From Acinetobacter sp. WCHAc010034 (GTDB lineage Bacteria > Pseudomonadota > Gammaproteobacteria > Pseudomonadales > Moraxellaceae): a stretch of DNA of 64,000 nt. Where the stretch lies: the NCBI RefSeq assembly GCF_001696615.3, contig NZ_CP032279.1, positions 3,286,001 through 3,350,000 on the forward strand, given 5' to 3'. The stretch's first letter is position 1, and each line of letters begins with the position of its first letter. Under the pieces are notes generated by a model. That model did no database searches. It was given only the letters and a program-made list of their open reading frames with translations, and had not been told where the DNA came from. The translations under genes and the position numbers were made by a program. Of this stretch, positions 16,697 through 27,694 are shown piece after piece.

Positions 16697-18154
16697 GTGA
16701 GCAAAGAGACTATCATCGCCCTACATGCAGAGCACCAAGGTCGCTGGAAAAACCGTGAAGAAATCGCGGAACAAATGATCGCTTTGATCGGTCAGCTTTA
16801 CCGTGAAAAAAATATCGTTGTTTCAGTTTTTGGACGTTCTTTAGTTAACCGTTCAGTGATCCAGATTTTAAAAGCGCACCGCTTTACCCGCATGCTGGAC
16901 GTTGAACTTTCAGTTGTTCACACTTTCCCGATTCTTGAAGCTTTGGCTAAAATCGAAAACATTGGCACAGCTGAAATTGATCTAGGCAAATTGGCTGTTG
17001 CTTTTAAAGAGCAAGGCGGCGATGTAAATGCATTTGTCGCTGCTGCAGTGAAAAGTGTTGAAGGCCGCCCGACTTCAGTTGAAGGCCGTGATGTAGTGCT
17101 TTACGGTTTTGGCCGTATCGGCCGCATCCTTGCGCGCCTGATGATCGGCCAGTCAGGCCTGGGCCGCGGCTTGAACCTTAAAGCCATTGTTGTGCGCAAG
17201 TCTTCTGACGGCGACTTGGAAAAGCGTGCGTCTTTATTGCGCCGTGACTCTATCCATGGCCCGTTCTCCGGCACGATTTCTGTTGATGAAGAAAACGAAG
17301 CAATCATTGCAAACGGCCAGTTCATCAAAGTGATCTATGCATCTAGCCCTGCAGAAGTAGATTACACTGCTTACGGCATTGAAAATGCATTAGTAATTGA
17401 TAACACAGGCAAATGGCGTGATGCTGAAGGCCTTTCACAGCACCTGAAATGCCCGGGCGCTGCACGTGTCATCTTGACTGCGCCTGGCAAAGGCGACATG
17501 AAGAACGTGGTGTTTGGTGTGAACCAGGCAGACATTCTTGATGAAGATACGATTATCTCTGCTGCCAGCTGCACGACCAATGCGATCACGCCAACACTGA
17601 AAGTATTGCATGACAAATACACTGTGCTGAATGGCCATGTTGAAACAGTTCACTCGTTCACAAACGACCAGAACTTAATTGACAACTACCATAAAGCTGA
17701 CCGCCGCGGCCGCGCAGCGACACTGAACATGGTGATCACTGAAACTGGGGCTGCTAAAGCTGTTGCTAAGGCGCTTCCTGCACTGCAAGGCAAATTGACC
17801 GGCAACTCGGTTCGTGTTCCTACACCAAACGTTTCACTGGCTATTCTGAACCTGACTTTAGATAAAGAAGTTGACCGTGAAGAAGTGAACGAATACATCC
17901 GTCAAATTTCGATCAGCTCGAAACTGCAAGGCCAGATTGGCTATACCAACTCAACTGAAGTGGTATCTTCTGACTTTATCGGTTCACGCACTGCCGGCGT
18001 ATTTGATGCGCAAGCGACAATCACTTCCGGCAACCGCTTAACTGCTTATGTTTGGTATGACAATGAAGTGGGCTACAGCTGCCAAGTGCTGCGCATTGCT
18101 GAACAAATGGGCGGCGTAAGCTATCCTAAAATTCCTGCTGAAACCAATGCATAA
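16697..18154 (+). CDS. gap: glyceraldehyde-3-phosphate dehydrogenase, long form
   Basis: Oxidises glyceraldehyde 3-phosphate to 1,3-bisphosphoglycerate, or runs in reverse in gluconeogenesis, the usual direction in Acinetobacter, which lacks a complete glycolysis. The Rossmann motif YGFGRIGRILARL begins near residue 135 and the catalytic Cys lies in SAASCTTNAITP near 293. At 485 residues it is about 150 longer than classical GAPDH because of an N-terminal helical extension, a form also seen in Pseudomonas. It starts at GTG with TTAGAGGA nine bases upstream. Codon choice looks optimised, suggesting high expression. Confidence 0.92.
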   Translation: MSKETIIALHAEHQGRWKNREEIAEQMIALIGQLYREKNIVVSVFGRSLVNRSVIQILKAHRFTRMLDVELSVVHTFPILEALAKIENIGTAEIDLGKLAVAFKEQGGDVNAFVAAAVKSVEGRPTSVEGRDVVLYGFGRIGRILARLMIGQSGLGRGLNLKAIVVRKSSDGDLEKRASLLRRDSIHGPFSGTISVDEENEAIIANGQFIKVIYASSPAEVDYTAYGIENALVIDNTGKWRDAEGLSQHLKCPGAARVILTAPGKGDMKNVVFGVNQADILDEDTIISAASCTTNAITPTLKVLHDKYTVLNGHVETVHSFTNDQNLIDNYHKADRRGRAATLNMVITETGAAKAVAKALPALQGKLTGNSVRVPTPNVSLAILNLTLDKEVDREEVNEYIRQISISSKLQGQIGYTNSTEVVSSDFIGSRTAGVFDAQATITSGNRLTAYVWYDNEVGYSCQVLRIAEQMGGVSYPKIPAETNA

Positions 18155-18185
18155 TTTTTAATGCATGAGTTGATTCAGCAGTAAA

Positions 18186-18209
18186 AAAACCCGGCGTCCG
18201 CCGGGTTTT
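18186..18209 (+). terminator. terminator after gap
   Basis: AAAACCCGGC, loop GTCC, GCCGGGTTTT followed by more T; a strong GC stem. Confidence 0.9.
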
Positions 18210-18271
18210 TTTACTCATGCTGTTTTTGATTTAAAGTTTTGCATGCGCTGTGGATCAAGCAGGCGAGATCA

Positions 18272-19144
18272 TCAGCTTTTCTGCGCTTGAAAAAGCGCTT
18301 GCGCTTGCACTTGCGCATTGACCGGAACTGTCTTGCGGCCAATCAGCTTTTCCAAATCTTTGCTGCTGCTGAACATTGCGCCTTTGGCGGTTTGCGCGTC
18401 TGCATCCGCAATTACCTCTGCAAGGCCCGCAGGCAGGCCTGCCTGGATTAGGCCGTGCTTATAGTCTTCCTGACTGAGATTCTGATAAGTGACAGCTTTG
18501 CCTGAAGCCAGGCTGATGGCGTGCGCCAAGTCAGCTAAGGTGAAGCTTTCCGAACCGGCCAACTCATAGGTTTTATGCTCATGGCCTGATGAAGCCAGCA
18601 CTTTGGCAGCTGCTTCGGCATAGTCCGCGCGCGGCGCGGCGCTGATTTTCCCGTCTTGCGCAGCCCCGTAGCGGATGCCTGTTTCAGCCGCATGGGTGGC
18701 ATCCGCCAGATAGTTTTCACTGTACCAGTTATTGCGCAGGAAAGTGTAAGCAATGCCGCTGGCTTTAATCAGCGCCTCAGTTTCGCGGTGTTCCTGCGCC
18801 AAGCCTAAAGTCGAGGTGTCTGCGCGCAATAAGCTGGTATAGGCAATATAAGGCACGCCGGCTTGCTGCGCGGCCTCAATGACCGCGCGATGCTGCGCTG
18901 TGCGCCGTCCAATTTCATTGGCTGAAATCAGCAGCAGCTTGTCAATGCCGGCAAGGGCAGGCGCTAGGGTTTCCGGCGTATCATAATCAAAATGGCGCAG
19001 TTCAATGCCTTGCGCTTTCAGGTCAGCTGCTTTGGCCTCATTGCGCACTAAAGCCACAATTTGATCCGCTGCAGTGTTTTTCAGCAGTGCCTGAATAACC
19101 AATTGGCCAAGCTGGCCTGTTGCGCCTGTAATTACGATTTTCAT
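18272..19144 (-). CDS. qorB: NAD(P)-binding quinone oxidoreductase, QorB/YtfG-like
   Basis: Atypical short-chain reductase of the NmrA group resembling E. coli YtfG (QOR2), which reduces quinones with NADPH. The nucleotide motif is VITGATGQLGQLVI at residues 4-17. VALVRNEAKAADL contains the Arg that reads the NADP phosphate. The region YIAYTSLLRADTSTLGLAQEHRETEALIKASG is characteristic of the YtfG branch. It is divergent from an HxlR-type regulator gene across 117 bp, the same arrangement as ytfG/ytfH, and the shared region carries a palindromic operator. Confidence 0.88.
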   Translation of the reverse strand: MKIVITGATGQLGQLVIQALLKNTAADQIVALVRNEAKAADLKAQGIELRHFDYDTPETLAPALAGIDKLLLISANEIGRRTAQHRAVIEAAQQAGVPYIAYTSLLRADTSTLGLAQEHRETEALIKASGIAYTFLRNNWYSENYLADATHAAETGIRYGAAQDGKISAAPRADYAEAAAKVLASSGHEHKTYELAGSESFTLADLAHAISLASGKAVTYQNLSQEDYKHGLIQAGLPAGLAEVIADADAQTAKGAMFSSSKDLEKLIGRKTVPVNAQVQAQALFQAQKS

Positions 19145-19203
19145 AATTTTAACCTTAAGATGTGCTGATAAAATGTACTTGATGGTGCAATCATAATCTG
19201 CTA

Positions 19204-19220
19204 ACTTACAAATTGTAAGT
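19204..19220. promoter_or_regulatory. palindromic operator between qorB and the HxlR gene
   Basis: ACTTACAA-A-TTGTAAGT, a perfect 8-bp inverted repeat around one central base, in the divergent intergenic region. A further half-site GTAAG lies 12 bp to the right. The position and symmetry fit a binding site for the dimeric HxlR regulator; this is inferred. Confidence 0.65.
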
Positions 19221-19261
19221 GCGTACCAAAAAGTAAGCTAATTACGCATTGGAGAGATTTA

Positions 19262-19624
19262 GTGAGCGCATATGCTTCGAGTAAATTATTAGGTCAAGTT
19301 TTATCCAGCGAGTGCCCGTCGCGTAAAATACTGGAACATTTAACCAGCAAATGGGCCGTGCTGGTTTTGCGCTGCTTAAGCGATGGCGTGCACCGCTTCA
19401 GTGAGCTGAAGCAGCGGATTGAAGGCATCAGTGAAAAAATGCTGGCGCAAACGCTGAAAACACTGGAGCAGGACGGCTTTATCCTGCGCACGGTTTATCC
19501 GGTTGTGCCGCCAAAAGTGGAATACCAGCTGACTATTTCAGGCTCGCAGGCGGCGGAAAAAGTCATGTATCTGGTGGGCTGGATTGAAATGAAGTTGCCT
19601 GAAATTCTAGAAGGGAAAAAATAA
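19262..19624 (+). CDS. HxlR-family redox-type transcriptional regulator (YtfH/QorR-like)
   Basis: Winged-helix DNA-binding protein, 120 residues. The HxlR pattern is clear: CPSRKILEHLTSKWAVLVLRCLSDGVHRFSELKQRIEGISEKML, then LKTLEQDGFILRTVYPVVPPKVEYQLT. A cysteine near residue 18 sits where quinone- or diamide-sensing relatives (YodB, QorR) have their sensor Cys, and a second Cys is near 38. It starts at GTG with GGAGAG six bases upstream. It probably represses the divergent qorB and itself, and releases on thiol modification; that is inference from family and layout. Confidence 0.87.
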   Translation: MSAYASSKLLGQVLSSECPSRKILEHLTSKWAVLVLRCLSDGVHRFSELKQRIEGISEKMLAQTLKTLEQDGFILRTVYPVVPPKVEYQLTISGSQAAEKVMYLVGWIEMKLPEILEGKK

Positions 19625-19882
19625 GCAGCCTTTAGAAGCCGGCCGGAAGCCGTTGCGGAATCATGCGCGGCGCAGCCGTCAGCAAGCAGGAAAAAATAGC
19701 GCTGATTTTTCAAAGGGCCAATTCGCTTATTTTGCAGGCAGGCTGCAGTCAAAATCATGTTTTTTAACAAATGATGCAGCTGCCGAAGCTGCGGAAAGCA
19801 AAAATACTCAGTATTTGCTGAATAAATCTATTCGAGAAATTCTTTAAAATATGGCAGAATAGGCGGTTTTTAAAGTTTTTAG

Positions 19883-21106
<1,224 letters not shown>

Positions 21107-21135
21107 GCTCTGATTTAAGAGCTATTGAGGACAAG

Positions 21136-22269
21136 ATGATAGAAGTGGTGGATGGGCAGCGTCAGCTTAAGGGCTGCAAACGGGTCGTTGTTAAGATCGG
21201 ATCATCTTTACTCACAGCAAACGGAAAAGGCTTAGATCTGGATGCAATTTCGCACTGGGCGAAACAGATTGCAGATCTGCATAATGCAGGGCATGAGATT
21301 ATTCTCGTGTCTTCCGGCGCTGTGGCTGAAGGCATGGTTCGAATGAAGCTAGAGAACCGGCCCACCGATCTGCCCAGTCTTCAGGCGTGCGCGGCCATTG
21401 GCCAAATGGGCTTAATTCAGACCTGGTCCAGTGTGCTGGACAGTTTGAAAATTCAGACCGCGCAGGTGCTGCTGACCCATGATGATTTGGCCGACCGCCG
21501 CCGCTACCTCAATTCATGCGATGCCTTGCAGAATCTGATTGACTGGCGGGTGATTCCTGTCATTAATGAAAATGACACGGTATCGACAGACGAAATCCGT
21601 TTTGGCGATAATGACACTTTGGCGGCAATGGTGGCCGGTCAGGTGCATGCCGATCTGCTGATTATTTTAACCGATCAGCAGGGCATGTTTGACTCGGACC
21701 CGCGCTCCAACCCGGATGCTAAGCTGTTCCATACGGTGCGCGCACTGGATGAAAGCCTGTTTGATATGGCGGGCGGCGGCGGCAAGTTCGGCCGCGGCGG
21801 CATGCTGACCAAAGTGCGGGCTGCGCGCTTAGCAGCGAAATCCGGCTGTCCGACGCTGATTGCCAGCGGCGAAAGCGACAAGGTTCTGTCGCGCTTAATG
21901 GCCGGCGAGCTGCTGGGCACACTGTTCATTACAGACAATGACCGCATGACTGCGCATCAGCAATGGCTGGCGGCGCATTTGCAGACGGCTGGCCGCCTGG
22001 TGATTGATGACGGTGCGGTGAAAGCCATTAAGGAAAACCACCGCAGCCTGCTGCCGGTGGGCGTGCGCGGCGTTGAAGGTCATTTTGACCGCGGTGATGT
22101 GGTTGAATGCGTTGACGGCAGCGGCCACCGCGTGGCTGTGGGCCGGGTGAATTTCAGTTCCCGTTCTGCAGACATTGTGAAAGGCTTGGCTTCAGATAAA
22201 GTCTATCAGGTGCTGGGCGAAGCGCGTTCGCTGGAGATGATTCACCGCAATCACATGGCCATCTACTGA
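21136..22269 (+). CDS. proB: glutamate 5-kinase ProB
   Basis: First step of proline synthesis: ATP-dependent phosphorylation of L-glutamate, feedback-inhibited by proline. Visible are [10 protein letters not shown] near residue 20, [26 protein letters not shown] and [14 protein letters not shown]. The C-terminal PUA domain (residues about 280-370) is present, so it is the full two-domain form. GAGGACAAG just before the ATG is a good ribosome binding site. It is likely co-transcribed with obgE and ends at a strong terminator. Confidence 0.96.
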   Translation: MIEVVDGQRQLKGCKRVVVKIGSSLLTANGKGLDLDAISHWAKQIADLHNAGHEIILVSSGAVAEGMVRMKLENRPTDLPSLQACAAIGQMGLIQTWSSVLDSLKIQTAQVLLTHDDLADRRRYLNSCDALQNLIDWRVIPVINENDTVSTDEIRFGDNDTLAAMVAGQVHADLLIILTDQQGMFDSDPRSNPDAKLFHTVRALDESLFDMAGGGGKFGRGGMLTKVRAARLAAKSGCPTLIASGESDKVLSRLMAGELLGTLFITDNDRMTAHQQWLAAHLQTAGRLVIDDGAVKAIKENHRSLLPVGVRGVEGHFDRGDVVECVDGSGHRVAVGRVNFSSRSADIVKGLASDKVYQVLGEARSLEMIHRNHMAIY

Positions 22270-22284
22270 TTCTGTTTAAAATAA

Positions 22285-22310
22285 AAAATCCCGCTTCCGA
22301 GCGGGATTTT
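22285..22310. terminator. bidirectional terminator between proB and the PAP2 gene
   Basis: AAAATCCCGCT, loop TCCG, AGCGGGATTTT followed by T; A run on the other side. It serves both convergent genes. Confidence 0.9.
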
Positions 22311-22342
22311 TTTATTTGTATCTAGTCCTAAAATAGGCCGGC

Positions 22343-22939
22343 TTATTTAATTAAGCCCTTTTGAATCAGCGGATTGAATATTTTCTGGTAGACGGCCATG
22401 ACCCAGCCCATCAGCAGGTCTTTGTATTTATTCCACAGCGCCAAGCCGGAAACATTGACGGCTAAGGCCAGGAAGAATGCTCCGATCATGTCGATAGGGA
22501 AATGCACGCCGACATAAATCCGCGCCCACGCCACCAGCCAGGCCAAAATCAGCAGGAATTTGCCGACTTGGCGCTGTTCAGAAAAATAATAAGCAAAGGC
22601 GATGCTACTGAAAATGGTCATGTGGTTGCTTGGAAATGAGCCTGTAGGCGAGTGCTCAATCAGGGTGCGGCCGACGTCCATTACGAATGGGCGCGGCGTA
22701 TGCAGCAGGGCGGAGGCAATCTCACTGACTGAGAGCGCCGCGCAGGTAAAGATAAAGGCTTTCAGGATCTGCTTCTTAACTTGACCGCTGCCGCGCAGCC
22801 ACAGCACGGCAAAGATGAGCATCAATATATAAATCAGGTCATGCGCTGCAAAAATGGCGTAATTGACCATAAAGGGGGAGGCTTGCTCAGGCGCATTCAG
22901 AATATTGAATAAATACAGGTTTAAGTGATCAAGTGACAT
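22343..22939 (-). CDS. PAP2-family phosphatase, probable undecaprenyl-diphosphatase (BcrC-like)
   Basis: Integral membrane phosphatase, 198 residues with about five hydrophobic helices. The three PAP2 motifs are visible: the RP in LLHTPRPF, PSNH in GSFPSNHMTIF, and R...H...D in ARIYVGVHFPIDMIGA. This is the BcrC/YbjG pattern, which recycles undecaprenyl pyrophosphate on the periplasmic face; the activity is inferred. No clear ribosome binding site is seen before the ATG. It stands alone. Confidence 0.82.
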   Translation of the reverse strand: MSLDHLNLYLFNILNAPEQASPFMVNYAIFAAHDLIYILMLIFAVLWLRGSGQVKKQILKAFIFTCAALSVSEIASALLHTPRPFVMDVGRTLIEHSPTGSFPSNHMTIFSSIAFAYYFSEQRQVGKFLLILAWLVAWARIYVGVHFPIDMIGAFFLALAVNVSGLALWNKYKDLLMGWVMAVYQKIFNPLIQKGLIK

Positions 22940-23158
22940 GGCAAAACAATGAAAAATAACCAGAAAATAGGCAAGAACTGTATCAAAATAGCAAACCCGC
23001 TGTGTAATTTAATGCAGCATAACTGAAATATTTCCCTGCGCCTGCTCAGGCTGCATTCAATTTGCGCTTTTGTGCGGGACGGAAAAGCGGGATTCTGTAT
23101 CAAGCTGAACTCAGGTTAATTATATTTCTTGAAGCAGGAGTTAACAGCTGATGATAAA

Positions 23159-23180
23159 AAACCGCGCAATTGCGCGGTTT
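23159..23180 (-). terminator. hairpin after the SIMPL-domain gene
   Basis: AAACCGCGCAATTGCGCGGTTT is fully self-complementary (positions 23159-23180). It ends about 25 bp past the stop and has an A/T run on the outer side. Confidence 0.75.
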
Positions 23181-23204
23181 CAGAAAAAGCTGACGGCTGA
23201 TACC

Positions 23205-23906
23205 TTATTTGAATTGAATGGTGCCGCTGGCATTGACTGTGATTTTTGATTCGCCGCCGGCAACATCCTGAACAGGCATGGCTTCAGCAGAGGCGAATTT
23301 AGCCATGCTCATGCTCATCGGCTGCGGGAAGTAATTGTTGGTATTCAGGTTCAGGTTGACCAGGTTGTAGCCGGATTTATTCCACGCCTGCGTCAAGGTT
23401 TGGGCGCGCTGCTGGAAGTTTTTAGAGGCTTCCACCATCAGCTCATTTTCAACTTTTTTGCGCTGCGCATCTGAAATGCTGAAGTTGATGGATTCAGTCT
23501 GGAAGTTCTGCTGAAGTTCGCTGACCAGCTGGCTGGCGGCTTTAAAGTCGGTGCTTTCCAGTCGGACTTCGGCGCGGCCGCGCCATTCTTTCAGTTTGCG
23601 GTTGTCATTGTCATAAATCGGGTATGTGCTTTGTGAGCCGGTTTCAATTTTCACATTTGGATATTTGCGGGCAGTGCCTACCGCTTGAGTCATCAGCTGG
23701 TTAATCTGCGCCGCTAGTTCAGCCGGCTGCTTGTTGGATTTTTCAATATACAGAACGGCATGCATTTCATCATTCGATACCTGGCGGGCAGCGTCAGCCT
23801 GAATGTTGACCACATTGTAATTCAGTGAATCAGCAGCCTGCGCATTAACGCTGAGGGCCATGCCGGCCAAGCCTGCAAATAAAGTAGAGAGGGCTAAAGT
23901 GCGCAT
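23205..23906 (-). CDS. SIMPL-domain (DUF541) periplasmic protein
   Basis: 233 residues with a signal peptide of about 24 residues ending VNAQA. The DUF541/SIMPL domain follows, with features such as NVVNIQADAARQVSNDEMHAVLYIEK and the typical YPIYDNDNRKLKEWRGRAEVRLES segment. Members form periplasmic or outer-membrane oligomers of unknown function, some linked to oxidative stress. AGG lies about nine bases before the ATG. It is a single gene. Confidence 0.85.
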   Translation of the reverse strand: MRTLALSTLFAGLAGMALSVNAQAADSLNYNVVNIQADAARQVSNDEMHAVLYIEKSNKQPAELAAQINQLMTQAVGTARKYPNVKIETGSQSTYPIYDNDNRKLKEWRGRAEVRLESTDFKAASQLVSELQQNFQTESINFSISDAQRKKVENELMVEASKNFQQRAQTLTQAWNKSGYNLVNLNLNTNNYFPQPMSMSMAKFASAEAMPVQDVAGGESKITVNASGTIQFK

Positions 23907-24380
23907 AATTGAACCTATTGTTGTAAAAGCAGCTTTATCAGCATTTGTGAAAATCTTAAGCGCTGAATGTGGAAACTTTCCGGAATAATTGTGGTGAGAT
24001 TGTAAGTAATAATATCAGTAAATGCCGGAAAATTAATTCTATATATTTTTTAGAATTATAGATTTACAGAATTATTTGTTTGAAATTTACAATAAATGCC
24101 AAGAATGCTTAAAAAAGGCTAAAATAATCGGGTTTTCTTTGCGCTGTCACAATGTAAGATGATAATTTACCCTGTCGGCAAGTGAGATCTGTTTTTTTGA
24201 CAGGAATTGGGAAAATTAGGCAGCAAAAGTTGTTTATTTTCCTGAAAAAAACTGTATTATCCGGCTTCCTAGTTGGCCGGGCAGAAACTGGCTGGCTGGA
24301 TATCTATAAAGCACCGAGTCAAAAGACTGCAAGTCCCCCGACTTATTTCTTTCAACCCATATCAGAGATGGTAATTCGAT
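23907..24380. promoter_or_regulatory. long leader and promoter region of dat-ddc
   Basis: 474 bp without a credible gene. It is AT-rich on the left. A candidate extended -10 (TGTATTAT near 24251-24258) lies about 120 bp before dat. Beyond it are two small hairpins, AGTC-AAAA-GACT and AAGTC-CCCC-GACTT (about 24317-24343), in the presumed 5' leader. Regulation through this leader is possible but unproven. Confidence 0.35.
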
Positions 24381-25754
24381 ATGAGCGTTACTTCTGTAAA
24401 CCCTGCCACCACTTCCACAAACGAATACTACTTGACTCGCCAAAGTCAGATGGAATCGAATGTTCGTAGTTATCCGCGAAAATTACCGTTAGCGATAGCG
24501 GAAGCACATGGTTGCTGGGTTACCGATGTTGAAGGTACAAAGTACCTCGATTGTTTAGCTGGGGCAGGAACACTGGCATTAGGCCATAACCATCCTGCGG
24601 TGATTAAAAGTATTCAGGACACTTTAGCAAGTGGCCTTCCTCTGCATACTTTAGATTTAACAACTCCCTTAAAAGACGCTTTTACTGAAGCGCTTCTGTC
24701 ACAGCTTCCGGGCGGACAGGAAGAATACTGCCTGCAGTTCTGCGGCCCATCTGGTGCAGATGGCACGGAAGCTGCGATTAAGCTTGCAAAAACCTATACT
24801 GGCCGCAGTTCAGTGATCAGCTTTTCAGGCGGCTATCACGGCATGACGCATGGTGCTTTGGCCATGACCGGCAACCTGTCGGCTAAAAATGCCGTGAACG
24901 GCTTGATGCCGGGCGTGCAGTTTATGCCGTATCCGCATGAATACCGCTGCCCGCTGGGCATTGGCGGCGAAGCGGGCGTTGATGCGTTGACTTACTTCTT
25001 CGAAAACTTCATTGAAGATGTAGAAAGCGGTGTAACCAAGCCGGCTGCTGTGATTCTTGAAGCGATTCAAGGCGAAGGCGGTGTCGTAACTGCGCCGGTG
25101 AAATGGCTGAAAAAGATCCGTGAAGTGACTGAAAAGCACAACATTGTGCTGATTCTTGACGAAGTTCAAGCAGGCTTTGCGCGTTCAGGCAAAATGTTCG
25201 CATTTGAGCACGCAGGCATTGAGCCTGACGTGGTTGTAATGTCTAAAGCGGTTGGCGGCAGCCTGCCGTTGGCGGTGCTGGGCATCAAGCGCAAGTTTGA
25301 CGCATGGCAGCCGGCTGGCCACACGGGCACTTTCCGCGGCAATCAGCTGGCAATGGGCACAGGCCTTGCAACAATCCAAACCATCAAAGAGCAGAACCTT
25401 GCGCAAAATGCGCAGGAGCGCGGTGATTTCCTGCAGGCTGAAATTAAAAAGCTGGCTGCTGAATTCCCATGCATCGGCAACGTGCGCGGCCGCGGCTTGA
25501 TGATTGGCGTTGAAATTGTTGATGAGCGCAAGCCTGCAGACCATATGGGCTCACTGCCTGCAGACGGCCAGCTGGCTGCTGCAATCCAGACAGCTTGCTT
25601 CAACAACAAGCTGCTGCTAGAAAAAGGCGGCCGCAACGGCACAGTAATCCGTTTACTTTGCCCGCTAATCATTAATCAGGCTGAGTGCGAAGAAGTGATC
25701 GTCCGCTTCAAAAAAGCGCTGGCGGAAGCTCTTGTTGCAGTTCGAGGCGCATAA
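24381..25754 (+). CDS. dat: diaminobutyrate--2-oxoglutarate aminotransferase
   Basis: PLP enzyme that transfers an amino group from glutamate to L-aspartate 4-semialdehyde, giving L-2,4-diaminobutyrate. This is a class III aminotransferase of 457 residues: [20 protein letters not shown] near 128, [16 protein letters not shown] near 258, and the PLP lysine in [13 protein letters not shown]. It is followed after one base by ddc, together forming the two-step route to 1,3-diaminopropane. In A. baumannii that polyamine is needed for surface-associated motility. Confidence 0.95.
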   Translation: MSVTSVNPATTSTNEYYLTRQSQMESNVRSYPRKLPLAIAEAHGCWVTDVEGTKYLDCLAGAGTLALGHNHPAVIKSIQDTLASGLPLHTLDLTTPLKDAFTEALLSQLPGGQEEYCLQFCGPSGADGTEAAIKLAKTYTGRSSVISFSGGYHGMTHGALAMTGNLSAKNAVNGLMPGVQFMPYPHEYRCPLGIGGEAGVDALTYFFENFIEDVESGVTKPAAVILEAIQGEGGVVTAPVKWLKKIREVTEKHNIVLILDEVQAGFARSGKMFAFEHAGIEPDVVVMSKAVGGSLPLAVLGIKRKFDAWQPAGHTGTFRGNQLAMGTGLATIQTIKEQNLAQNAQERGDFLQAEIKKLAAEFPCIGNVRGRGLMIGVEIVDERKPADHMGSLPADGQLAAAIQTACFNNKLLLEKGGRNGTVIRLLCPLIINQAECEEVIVRFKKALAEALVAVRGA

Positions 25755-25755
25755 T

Positions 25756-27288
25756 ATGGTAGATTTCGCGGAACACCGTAAAGCGCTGCTCTGCAACGAT
25801 GCTGCATCTATTGCTGACTATGAGTCAGCAATGGAGCAGGCGACCAAAGCGGTCGCAGCATGGCTGCAGAATGACAAGATGTACACCGGCGGCAGCATTA
25901 AGGAATTGCGTGAAGCGATTTCTTTCAATCCTTCCAAAGAAGGCCTGGGCGTGCAGAAGTCGCTTGAGCGTATGGTTGAGCTTTTCCTGAATAAAAGCCT
26001 GAAAGTGCATCATCCGCATTCTCTGGCGCATTTGCACTGTCCAACCATGGTCACCAGCCAAATCGCTGAAGTGCTGATCAATGCAACCAACCAGTCCATG
26101 GACTCTTGGGATCAAAGCCCGGCTGGTTCATTGATGGAAGTGCAGCTGATTGACTGGCTCCGTCAGAAAGTCGGCTACGGCGCAGGCCAGGCGGGGGTAT
26201 TCACCTCCGGCGGCACGCAGTCGAACCTGATGGGCGTGCTTTTGGCGCGTGATGCCTGTATTGCGAAAAACTGGAAAGACGAAAACGGCAAGCCGTGGTC
26301 TGTGCAGCGTGACGGCATTCCTGCCGACGCGATGCGCAATGTCAAAGTCATCTGTTCTGAAAATGCGCATTTCTCTGTGCAGAAGAACATGGCGATGATG
26401 GGCATGGGCTTCCAGTCTGTAGTTACGGTCCCTGTAAATGAAAATGCGCAGATGGACGTTGACGCTTTGGAAAAAACCATGGCGCATCTGCAGGCTGAAG
26501 GCAAGATTGTAGCGTGCGTGGTTGCGACTGCGGGCACAACCGATGCCGGCGCGATTGATCCGTTGAAAGCAATCCGTGAAATCACCAGCAAATATGGCGC
26601 GTGGATGCATATCGACGCGGCGTGGGGCGGTGCGCTGATTCTTTCAAATGACTACCGTTCTATGCTGGACGGCATTGAACTGTCGGATTCGGTGACGCTG
26701 GACTTCCACAAGCATTATTTCCAGACGATTTCATGCGGCGCGTTCCTGCTGAAAGACGAAGCGAATTACCGCTTCATGCATTATGAAGCTGAGTATTTGA
26801 ACTCCGCCTATGATGAAGAGCATGGCGTTCCAAACCTGGTCTCGAAGTCGCTGCAAACGACGCGCCGTTTCGACGCGCTGAAACTGTGGATGACTGTTGA
26901 ATCGCTGGGCGAAGAGCTTTACGGTTCAATGATTGACCATGGCGTGAAGCTGACCCGTGAAGTTGCTGACTACATCAATGCGACTGACGGCCTGGAAATG
27001 CTGGTTGATCCGCAATTCGCTTCTGTCCTGTTCCGCGTAGTGCCTGAGGGCTATCCTGCTGAATTGCTGGATACGCTGAACCAGAACGTTGCGGACGAGC
27101 TGTTTGCGCGCGGCGAAGCCAATATCGGCGTGACTAAAGTCGGCCAGGTTCAGTCTCTGAAAATGACCACTTTAAGCCCGGTTGCGACGCTTGAAAACGT
27201 GAAGAATCTGCTTGCGCTTGTGCTTGCGGAAGCTGAGCGCATTAAAGGCCCAATTGCTGACGGCACTTATACGCCAGCAATCGCGTGA
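25756..27288 (+). CDS. ddc: L-2,4-diaminobutyrate decarboxylase
   Basis: PLP-dependent group II decarboxylase that turns L-2,4-diaminobutyrate into 1,3-diaminopropane. Diagnostic segments are [45 protein letters not shown], and the PLP lysine in [11 protein letters not shown] take the ATG at 25756 (510 residues), which begins one base after the dat stop and has GAGG about ten bases before it. Upstream in-frame codons lie inside dat. Transcription ends at the hairpin at 27301. Confidence 0.95.
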   Translation: MVDFAEHRKALLCNDAASIADYESAMEQATKAVAAWLQNDKMYTGGSIKELREAISFNPSKEGLGVQKSLERMVELFLNKSLKVHHPHSLAHLHCPTMVTSQIAEVLINATNQSMDSWDQSPAGSLMEVQLIDWLRQKVGYGAGQAGVFTSGGTQSNLMGVLLARDACIAKNWKDENGKPWSVQRDGIPADAMRNVKVICSENAHFSVQKNMAMMGMGFQSVVTVPVNENAQMDVDALEKTMAHLQAEGKIVACVVATAGTTDAGAIDPLKAIREITSKYGAWMHIDAAWGGALILSNDYRSMLDGIELSDSVTLDFHKHYFQTISCGAFLLKDEANYRFMHYEAEYLNSAYDEEHGVPNLVSKSLQTTRRFDALKLWMTVESLGEELYGSMIDHGVKLTREVADYINATDGLEMLVDPQFASVLFRVVPEGYPAELLDTLNQNVADELFARGEANIGVTKVGQVQSLKMTTLSPVATLENVKNLLALVLAEAERIKGPIADGTYTPAIA

Positions 27289-27300
27289 TTTAGATGAGTT

Positions 27301-27324
27301 AAAAGGTCACTTCGGTGGCCTTTT
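27301..27324 (+). terminator. terminator after ddc
   Basis: AAAAGGTCAC, loop TTCG, GTGGCCTTTT with one T-G pair and a T run. Confidence 0.85.
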
Positions 27325-27574
27325 TTCCGTGCTGGCGCATAAGCGCAGCGGCGTTTATTGCCGCGATATGACAGCAGGATGAAAGATGCATGAAAATAGG
27401 GCGGAACAGCGCCAGTCAGTGCGCAGGAATTGCCGTTTTTAATGCGGCTCTGCAGGAAATGCTGCAGATCCAGCCGCATCTTCGGGCAAGCTCCTGCAGA
27501 TAAATATTTGTGTTAGTTATTGAATTTAAAATGAATTTATAAAAACGAAAAGCCGGAATCCAAATATCACCAAA
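27325..27574. other. intergenic stretch between the ddc terminator and the Pho box
   Basis: About 250 bp with no supportable gene or repeat; the right part is AT-rich and leads into the pstS promoter. Confidence 0.4.
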
Positions 27575-27603
27575 TCGTCATAAAGCTGTAACTTATCTGT
27601 CAT
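27575..27603 (+). promoter_or_regulatory. Pho box upstream of pstS
   Basis: Three 7-bp direct repeats at an exact 11-bp period: TCGTCAT (27575), CTGTAAC (27586) and CTGTCAT (27597), each followed by an AT-rich spacer of four bases. This matches the PhoB-binding consensus CTGTCAT. It lies about 90 bp before pstS, so the operon should be induced by phosphate limitation. Confidence 0.82.
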
Positions 27604-27694
27604 ATTCTAAAATCAAAATGCAGTTATCGAAATAAGTACAAAACTTAATAAAAAGTGGCGTACTCCTAAACTGCATCAAATAAGAGAGATGAGA

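Noticed and set aside
24250..24260. TTGACA near 24197 as the -35 of the dat promoter
   Set aside because: Its distance to the TGTATTAT -10 candidate is far outside 15-19 bp, and no good -10 lies at proper spacing, so I only report the -10 tentatively.
24182..24469. 95-codon open frame overlapping the dat start
   Set aside because: Overlaps the dat coding sequence in another frame and lacks any recognisable domain; more likely leader sequence.
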